The position numbers were made by a program, and so were the translations under genes. Of a stretch of 64,000 bases of DNA, positions 57,401 through 64,000 are shown in pieces. This stretch comes from Branchiostoma floridae. Its lineage: Eukaryota > Chordata > Leptocardii > Amphioxiformes > Branchiostomatidae. Location: positions 12,080,459 to 12,144,458 of the forward strand of contig NC_049997.1 of the NCBI RefSeq assembly GCF_000003815.2, given 5' to 3'. The stretch's first letter is position 1. Every line of letters begins with the position of its first letter. The notes under the pieces are model-generated. The model did no database searches. It had not been told where the DNA came from and worked only from the letters and a program-made list of their open reading frames with translations.

Positions 57401-57600
57401 ATGCTCTTTAGTTGTGCCTCCCAGTGTTTGCTTTGTGCGTCTTCATCCATCTGTGCAAGGGTTTCTTTTTCCTTCAGGTACTTGTTGAGGTTGTGCGTAT
57501 CTCGTCTTCTGCGGAATTTTCTCAATGCAGTTTTTGTGACCTTCATTTGTTCCTCAAGTGCAGGTGTCCAATGTCCTTTACTGTGTGTGGTTATGGTCAA
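54414..57600 (-). mobile_element. Non-LTR retrotransposon, RT and RNase H, 5'-truncated
   Basis: Minus-oriented element with an intact frame of about 1,000 codons, a short 3' UTR, and a simple-repeat 3' end (acaactactactacaacaag). No AP-endonuclease domain precedes the RT, so the 5' end is missing. RT plus RNase H plus a C-terminal CCHC-like knuckle suggests the I/Ingi-type group of LINEs. The exact clade needs a tree. Confidence 0.88.
54571..57583 (-). CDS. Reverse transcriptase-RNase H polyprotein, 5' part missing
   Basis: The frame is open from 57732 to the stop at 54571. Numbering from 57732, retroelement sequence starts near residue 50. A basic linker with KGHWTPALEEQM and RKFRRRRD is typical of the region after the endonuclease. 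The RT spans about 270-520 with KSYRPITLSS, FADYEACFD, GIPQGAVLS and the catalytic YADD at 443-446. RNase H spans about 740-880 with TDGSALGNPGP, GELEGLHLA, CDCKAA and GNEIADKEA. C969-x2-C972-x7-H980-x4-C985 is a zinc knuckle. No stop or frameshift in 3 kb means a young insertion. The first part of the open frame (57627-57732) belongs, I think, to the host TPCN2 exon, not to the element. Its role is target-primed reverse transcription, but without endonuclease it is unlikely to be autonomous. Confidence 0.88.
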
Positions 57601-57626
57601 AAATAAACATGATTTGCCATACTTAC

Positions 57627-57732
57627 CATCTTCTTCGGGATACAGCTCTTGCGCCGCTGCGGTTTTGGCGTGAGAATTACCCTGAATACAGCTCGAGGAA
57701 GCCGTCAATGGTTCAGTTTCAGATCCCTCCAT
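57627..57732 (-). CDS. TPCN2: Candidate first coding exon of TPCN2
   Basis: ATG at 57732 in a good context (gacATGG) opens 35 codons beginning MEGSETEPLTASSS and ends at a strong donor, GATG|gtaagtat, in phase 1. The downstream segment at 50091 starts in the complementary phase (acceptor ctgtag, then GC TCC GAT), giving an unbroken join into the TPC2 body. The EPL pattern recalls the acidic EPLL start of mammalian TPC2, which carries the lysosomal dileucine signal; here the second Leu is Thr. The acceptor at 50092 has a poor pyrimidine tract, so the alternative, a start at 50143, stays open. The exon could also belong to another minus-strand transcript. Confidence 0.5.
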
Positions 57733-57840
57733 GTCTTCTAATTCTAATAACTAAAATACACCGGTTACTGTTCCATTAGATGCGCCAAAAACAAGTTTAA
57801 ACTGTGTAAAAACGTGAGACAACTTTAAAAAACGTCAAAT

Positions 57841-57863
57841 TTCCGCCATGTTGGATCACGTGG
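57841..57863 (-). promoter_or_regulatory. YY1-like and E-box promoter elements
   Basis: On the minus strand, ccacgtga (57863-57856) is followed by caacatggcggaa (57853-57841), a YY1-type AANATGGCGG site, about 110 bases before the candidate TPCN2 ATG. YY1 sites of this form mark TATA-less starts. CACGTG words of the CLEAR type are bound by TFEB/MITF in lysosomal genes of vertebrates. The use here is inferred. Confidence 0.45.
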
Positions 57864-57864
57864 T

Positions 57865-60265
57865 AGACAGATGACTGGACTATACCATTGAAGATTTGGG
57901 TGTTCATTTGGTCTCTTTTGTTTTTCATTCCGTGGTTCTAAGTGTTTTGACCAAAACAAATTCACTGCTTACGAAAAAATTCATATTGCATTAAAGAGTT
58001 TTCTGTTTTGATTTCTTTTTTTAAATTGCAGGGAATCTTTATTTTTGCCACCCTAAATGGTGCCATTTGGATTATTCCAAACCGAGAGGGAGAGAGTTTG
58101 AAGTTTGAGTTTATGTAGATCCACAATTACAAATAATACATTATAGTTACCCTTCCTGTCCTACCTATTAACATACATAAGTGGACAAAAGCAATGATTT
58201 CATTTACATGACACACAAATACTGAAAAAGAGAGAGAAACACACGGAAAATGGGCTTTTAAAGCTTTAACAGAATTTTGGTTGTTTCCGACGTAAAATAC
58301 TGTCGACGTCATCCATCGATACCATCACTTTGACCTCTCATAGCTGTAAAAAGAAAGAAAAAACAACAACTCCGAAGTAGAAAGCTTCTCTAATGCTGGA
58401 AACTACTTGACATAGTAACTTCAAGAAACAGTCTACAAAAGTAAAGTATATAGTATGTATACTGTAAATCAAGTTCTGTGTCAGAATATCCCATTTTCCT
58501 GCACTGGTAACTTTTCCAATAATTAAATCCTATTACCCTACGACTGTTCCGAGAGTAATTATTCAAAAGCTTAGACTTGAATTGAGTTTAAATACAATTT
58601 AGAAGAAATGACAGCAATATATGTGGGCCGTGAGGTCTTGTGTTTATTGTCAAACTTAGTGTCAGTAAGAAGCGAGTCTGAGAAGGGAGAGAACTTAAAC
58701 AAACCACAATCCAGTTTAGATCCCAACGAAATTCGAATCCACCGCCTTGTAGAGATGGTGCTCCGCCTATAGTAAACTCTAAAGCTTCGAGGCAAAACTT
58801 GATAAGGAAAGAGTAAAAGAACACCACTCCGTCTGCAGATAATTGGACAGTCCACACAAACCCAACAGTTGACAGTCTGTTGAGCGAAGATCAACGAAGA
58901 GTACTATGATGAAGAGTTCAAGAGGAGCGAAGTGACACTCCTACCTAACCGAAGAACTCTACTCTAGTCTTTTAGAAATGTTAATGAGATCCTACAATGA
59001 CACCATGTGACTGGTTAGGCTCTGGGGAACGGCGGACTCATGGAAGAAATTGTCTTGTCGGAGAAGAGAGAGAAACTTGATGGCATAGAGGCTTTTCAAT
59101 GAAAGAAGAACGGCAGAGACTTCTGAATAAGAAAAGCACGAATTAAATCTACGTTTCTCAAGACCGAGCGAAGAAAGGAGGGAGAGGAGAAAGGACATGG
59201 TCTTCCTAAGCTCAGAGCTTTTCTGGATCGGTACTCATGGATTACTTCGCGATCAGGATGTACTCAGAACCTTGTACTTCATACTACAAATCGGACTAAC
59301 TTCAAGGACTCAGGTCAGGTGCAAGAGGGTTTTTTGTTGCAACGTTTAACATACAAGAACTGTACCATCTTTTCGGGACGTATGTTTAGTTGACTCAGGC
59401 GTTCTGTAGAAGTGCTAGCATTCTCAATTGAACCATGAGAAAAGCAATTCTGCCGATTCAGATCATTTGGAACGAGTATGCCCAGTTAGATCCACTCTCC
59501 TAGTTCGGAAAGCTGAGCAGTGCCAGGTACTCTCCAAGCAGAGGTAGATATGGTAGTAGTCAGGAGCGCGCCGGTAAATTTCCCGACTACTACTACTAAG
59601 AGGACCCTCGTGTCAAGGACACCTCTGTCACATGACACCCAAGCCTCTTTGTTTGTCCTTTTACGGGTAGGGCCAATTTCAAAGGCTTGGAGAGTTACCT
59701 ACATTGTATCTGTACTGCAGGGCTCTTGAAATCAGGTACATCAGTGTTTTTTTCTTGAGTTAAGGTTTGTTAACTCGGTACATGATGTATAACTTTCTGT
59801 TCTACAGCGACATGGCTGTTCCTCTGGCTACATATAGAGCATGGTTTATAGAGACTCGGTGCTATACTTTCACAATCGTGAGCACAGTACTAGCAAGGAC
59901 GTCCTTGGTAATTCGTGAACTCAGTCAACCGTTACGTTAACGGGTGTTATGTCAGTAAGCTTTAAAACTAAAACGATGTTGTTCAACCCTAGGCTGTTTG
60001 AGCTACTTTCAGATAAATGCTCAATAGTAAAAGAATTGAACCTAAATCAAGCAGTGTACTAGTCTGTGGTTTTGACGAACGACGTTGACAAAGTACAGTC
60101 AAAATAGGCTATAAAATGTGCTCTAGTTTGTTTATATGGCGCTCAAGGACACAAGTCTTATTACGTGTCCCTCATTGTAGGCGCACCGCCATGTTTTAGG
60201 CACAGGCAAACATGCAGTTTTTTCAACTCGTCGATGGTGTCCACATATATATCATAGGCAGATTG
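57865..60265. other. Non-coding stretch, no supported gene
   Basis: Frames at 58571-58894 and 59520-59729 lack domains or splice borders. A small dyad gtagtagtcaggag/cccgactactactac is visible near 59552-59596. Nothing else is recognised. Confidence 0.4.
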
Positions 60266-60267
60266 AT

Positions 60268-60706
60268 TCCTTATAACCCTGTCACATTTGGCGAAAATCG
60301 ATCGGACGACGATTCTGCGGCAATCGCCCGAGCCTCGCTAAAGCCCCCTTTACAAATCAAGAATTTAGCTCGGCCGAGTTGTCAGCGAGCTCTAAATTAC
60401 TAGGAGGTATGACACTGATGCCGTCGAAGAAACTCTGTCATTTGTTCGTAGGCATCAGGGTCATGCCCCCTCGTAATTTAGAGCTCGCTGACAACTCGGC
60501 CGAGCTAAATTCTTGATTTGTAAAGGGGGCTTTATAGTAATAACTTTATTGCACAACAATTGTACAAGGTACAGAGTATGGCTTATATGTGACAGGGACG
60601 GTTTTCAGGTGAAAAATACGCGCAACCCTCTGTCGATCTTAAATATGGCCGATCTTCCATCGATACGCCCGAAGATCGTGGATAATGTGACAGGGGTATA
60701 AGCCAT
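60268..60706. mobile_element. Nested foldback element with 62-bp perfect inner arms
   Basis: The outer inverted ends are ttataaccctgtcacatt and aatgtgacaggggtataa. Inside, 60339-60400 and 60473-60534 are perfect reverse complements (from taaagccccctttac), and the pairing continues imperfectly towards a short loop near 60430-60445. The two frames here are artefacts of the palindrome. Confidence 0.88.
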
Positions 60707-61429
60707 GTGTTCTTACGAGTGTTCCTTTTTCTTTCAACTCAAAATGTCCGGCCGGACACAGCAAAAAAAAAAAAGACAAAATAGAAAGCCCGATAAAAAC
60801 GACTAAAAAACATTAAAAAAACAGCCGGAGCCTAACCTCTGCTTGGAGAGTAGGCTTTAATGGGCAGACAAGATATAACAAAGAACTAGATAACATGATC
60901 GAAGGATTTGGTTTGGTTTTGTTTGGTTAGGATTTGTTTTCATGCATCGTTTTCATGCACACAATAAGAATAATATACAGTACCGGTTCGCGTTGTTTCT
61001 ACATGAATGGAAGGCCTTTGACCCTCTTGTTATTCATAATTCATGTTTTTGCTGTGAAATTTTTGTATAGTTAGTATTATCCACGTGCACCCTTCGTGTT
61101 GAATTTTCTCCAACAGAGGTTCAAAAACAAAGATGCTATGAGGTATTTCGAGGCTCTAAGTGTAACAAACCAAGTACAACATTGTCCTATCAAATGGGAT
61201 GTAAAGCGATATTCTAGTGTTTCAAGAGAGCCACACCTTATCTATAGATACGGACAGGGGTTATTGTGATTGGATCAAACATGATAAGTTTGGAGATTTC
61301 TTTATTTGTTGATGAAAGCTCCTTGGTCTTACAGTTACACAGCATGCATTTACAGTACAATCCTGGGTACCATCCTGGAAGTAGTTCGGTCCTATGTTCG
61401 CTTCTGCTACCATAATCTGAATAGCAGAT

Positions 61430-61625
61430 AAGCGACTGTGTATAATAGAAGTGGTCGCTAGAAGCGACTGTATATAGTGTATAATAGAAGTGGTCGCTAG
61501 AAGCAACTGTATATAGTGTATAATAAACGTCGGAGGGAGAAGCGACTGTATATAGTGTATAATAGAAGTCGGAGCGAGAAGCGACTGCATATACTAGTAG
61601 TGTATAATAAACGTCGGAGCGGACT
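61430..61625. repeat. Minisatellite, about 45-50-bp unit
   Basis: About four units of gcgactgtatatagtgtata followed by atagaagtggtcgctagaa or the variant ataaacgtcggagcgagaa. The two variants alternate. The 161-residue minus-strand frame is a translation of the array. Confidence 0.9.
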
Positions 61626-61809
61626 ACTATCCGGATGGTACCCAGACTAGTGTGTGACCGCTTATGTGATGCATATAAATCTTCTTTTTTTTTCAGGAGA
61701 ATGATGTCATGGCCTCTTATCAACGTGACCTTTTAGTTCTAGCGTGCACAAGCCGTGCCACCTGAGGGACATGGAGATATAATAAATCTTTTATTATGCG
61801 AAAAGACAT

Positions 61810-62742
61810 ATGGTCACGACAGTGACAAGCAACGGACAATCGTTGACACCCCATAATACTGTACTAACTGATTCGGACAAGCATCAAGCTTTACAGAGCA
61901 ACACTGGTAATAAGTCTCCTGAAAGTATGGCGCTGGTGGCAAGGTTAACTTCGCGATTGAGCGCTAGATTGCTAGGTTTCCTAGTTTCGCTACTGTTTCT
62001 TGTGCTGATCAACTATGCACACTTCGGAGTCCTGCTTCGCTACTTCTGGCCAGAGAAACCTCCCGTTAACAGAGAGAGTTGCACCTGCCAATGCTGGGAC
62101 ACCATCTTCAAAGGCACGTACGAGACGGGCATGGGGCACTACAAACACCTGTACTTCAACGTCACGTCGCAGACTCTGAAGATATGGACGGTAACGGTCG
62201 CCGCTGTCATGCTGACGTACGAATGCGTCACTTACGTCGTGCACGTCGCGCTGACGAGCAAGATCAGAGCGTCGATGTTCGTCCTCCTTCTGGCAGTCGT
62301 TCACTCCCACTACTACTCGTGGTGGGTTTTCCTCGGGTATTACAACGACGATTTCTACTCGCAGTGGTGGCATCAGCTGGTCTTCACGTGTACAGAGATG
62401 ATGTCTACGGTCCTCGTGCTGAAGCAACTAGACCAAGCTGTGCCTCTGTCCCCTCGACTGCTCCTGGGTACCGCTGGTATCGCCGCGTTTCACGTTCTTG
62501 CAGCGGGGAAAGACCAGTTCATCCATAACGTCCTGTTGAGGCAGGGGGAGTTCCACCAGGTGTACAGGGACAGTGCGTTAATGGTGTCGGATGTGGTGTA
62601 CCTGGTCGTGACGTCAGCAGAACTAGTGCGGCTGTGGTGCTGTGGGGAGTGCTCCAGGGATGACGTCAGGATGCTGAGGCGTGACGTCATGTTCTGCGCT
62701 GTCGTCATTTTTGGACTCCTCGCGATGTTGTCTTTCCTTTGA
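61810..62742 (+). CDS. Multi-pass membrane protein, family not recognised
   Basis: An intronless frame of 310 residues with coding-like CpG-rich composition from about 61920 onward. Hydrophobic segments lie at about 55-78, 124-148, 154-178, 188-205, 217-233, 256-275 and 292-310, so six or seven membrane spans. A loop after the first span carries a cysteine trio (CTCQCWD, 91-97) and a glycosylation site NVT at 117. A striking aromatic/histidine stretch HSHYYSWW, then NDDFYSQWWHQ, spans 165-189. I do not recognise the family. The 61927 ATG (Met40, agtATGG) has a better start context than 61810 and would drop a polar low-complexity head. There are no matching splice sites inside, so it may be single-exon or a retrocopy. 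Confidence 0.75.
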   Translation: MVTTVTSNGQSLTPHNTVLTDSDKHQALQSNTGNKSPESMALVARLTSRLSARLLGFLVSLLFLVLINYAHFGVLLRYFWPEKPPVNRESCTCQCWDTIFKGTYETGMGHYKHLYFNVTSQTLKIWTVTVAAVMLTYECVTYVVHVALTSKIRASMFVLLLAVVHSHYYSWWVFLGYYNDDFYSQWWHQLVFTCTEMMSTVLVLKQLDQAVPLSPRLLLGTAGIAAFHVLAAGKDQFIHNVLLRQGEFHQVYRDSALMVSDVVYLVVTSAELVRLWCCGECSRDDVRMLRRDVMFCAVVIFGLLAMLSFL

Positions 62743-62759
62743 TCTATAAATCACGCTAG

Positions 62760-64000
62760 CTTGTAAGGCTGTGAGGACTTGCTTCTCAAATACAGGCTAT
62801 CAGAATCTGTTCAAAAGATCAGTTAAAAACAGCTATAATCATCTCGAATACAACAGTATGAGACGGTGGGCGCCATAGACTTCCCGCAACGTATGATCCA
62901 CCGCTTACTGAGTCACGTGTTCTATCTGCATAACGTGACGTCACGACAGCAGTGGATTGTTCATTGCTTGACAAAGACTGGTGCTGTTCAGTTGAAAATT
63001 TGGGTGAGTCCAATTTTTGCGTTGGATATTACAGTTCAACTAGTCCAATAATGACTTCTACCAACACAGGTGAACTTTCAAGTTAAGACATACATATGGT
63101 TTGTGTTACGCGGCTACCATTGACAAGATTCCTGTGTACTACTTTCGTTGACCATGTGCACCAGCTTGCTGTGTTTATAATGTCTTTATACACCTTGAGG
63201 TTGTTGATTATCTAGTCATTGTTCTCAGTTCCCTGATATTTTGCCGTTATAGTTTTAAAGGTGTATCAAACAAGTGACAAACTATCCGAAGGTTTACCGT
63301 TAGAAATAGTTGGGGGACTCTTTGTATAGAATTAGTGATCACACCAACAAATTGAAGTTTAAGATACAACCGGACTCCTCCAAGCGACATACTTTGTACA
63401 CTTTGAAACTTCAACCGTATAGAAAATATTCATGTTGTATTAGAGTATTCACTATACAGTAATATACGCAATTCTTTTATCAGTGCTCTGAAACACGATC
63501 AAAATACGAATTATTTTTTCATATAATGCCATCCTCAGACAACATTGTACAATCAAACGTTTTGAATTCATTCACTTGCTAAAATAAGATACATGTAAAC
63601 GATAGATTGAGTAGTAGCATAGCCTTATATGTTTAACGGCTTGGTAAACGATGGATAGTAGCATGGCTTTAGGTGTTTTGTTCCTCCAAATATTCACTGA
63701 CAACACAACGAGTAATTATTACATTGTACCTTTAGTATTTCATGTAATGATTTAACTACTGCATTCAGCCCATGTGGGCAAGAACAGGCAATAAACATCA
63801 TTGTCTCTGTCAGCAGGGCTAGCCCTTTGTAATAGCCATAGGCGAGTTGGGCAGCCCTGGCTGTGCGTGCTGAACAGCCAAACCAATAAATAGATTAAGA
63901 AATGTATGTTTGTTTCTTTAATACCATTTACACTACAATTTCAAGTCTTGATATCTTAAGAGTCTTTGGTGTATTTACATATTTGCACACTGTTAACATT
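62760..64000. other. 3' flank and non-coding end of window
   Basis: No exon is supported. At 63768-63895 a patch beginning cccatgtgggcaagaacagg and ending gccaaaccaataaatagatt looks like a retroelement 3' end, in part by similarity of style to 46575-46665. The AATAAA words at 63791 and 63885 belong to it. Confidence 0.4.

Noticed and set aside
61238-61723. 161-residue minus-strand frame with YTLYTVAS repeats
   Set aside because: It is a translation of the minisatellite.
1-64000. CRISPR arrays, operons or ribosome binding sites
   Set aside because: No regularly spaced repeats with unique spacers, and the split genes show the DNA is eukaryotic.

Overview
The window is animal nuclear DNA: genes are split by GT-AG introns, exons sit in AT-rich sequence full of small DNA transposons, tRNA-derived SINEs and non-LTR retrotransposons, and there is one 100-base assembly gap. 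The gene content (an intron-poor two-pore channel 2 gene, a small family of divergent dynein light chains) and the repeat style suggest an invertebrate deuterostome. Cephalochordate (Branchiostoma-like) is my best guess, inferred and not proven.

Layout. 1-20 kb is mostly non-coding: a tandem duplication carrying a TA-target transposon at the left edge, three phase-compatible minus-strand mini-exons of an unrecognised gene at 5.8-7.3 kb, a 145-bp tandem array near 9 kb, several isolated GC-rich islands between 9.3 and 16.2 kb that look like cis-regulatory elements, and a composite SINE nested in a small DNA transposon at 17.8-18.4 kb. 20.1-42.5 kb holds three plus-strand tandem copies of an LC8-type dynein light chain gene. 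Each copy has a non-coding first exon behind a POU-type octamer, a conserved intron-1 element, and three coding exons. Copies 1 and 2 also carry a second, overlapping start region. Depending on which of two closely spaced 5' splice sites is used, the same LC8 body would receive either a short 12-16 residue N-terminus or a proline-rich N-terminus of about 60 residues. Copy 3 has only the short form. I consider this the most interesting system in the window.

44.8-50.1 kb (minus) is a complete-looking two-pore channel 2 gene (TPCN2) with very few introns. A likely upstream promoter and first exon lie at 57.6-57.9 kb. An intact RT-RNase H reading frame of a non-LTR retrotransposon (54.4-57.6 kb, minus) sits inside the inferred first intron and is open in frame with that exon. 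61.8-62.7 kb (plus) is an intronless gene for a multi-pass membrane protein I do not recognise. The rest is repeats and unassigned non-coding DNA.

The genes do not form one pathway: LC8-type proteins are dimeric hub proteins of dynein and axonemes, and TPC2 is an endolysosomal cation channel. All exon boundaries were read by eye from splice consensus, phase and recalled family similarity. No alignment, transcript or database search was possible.
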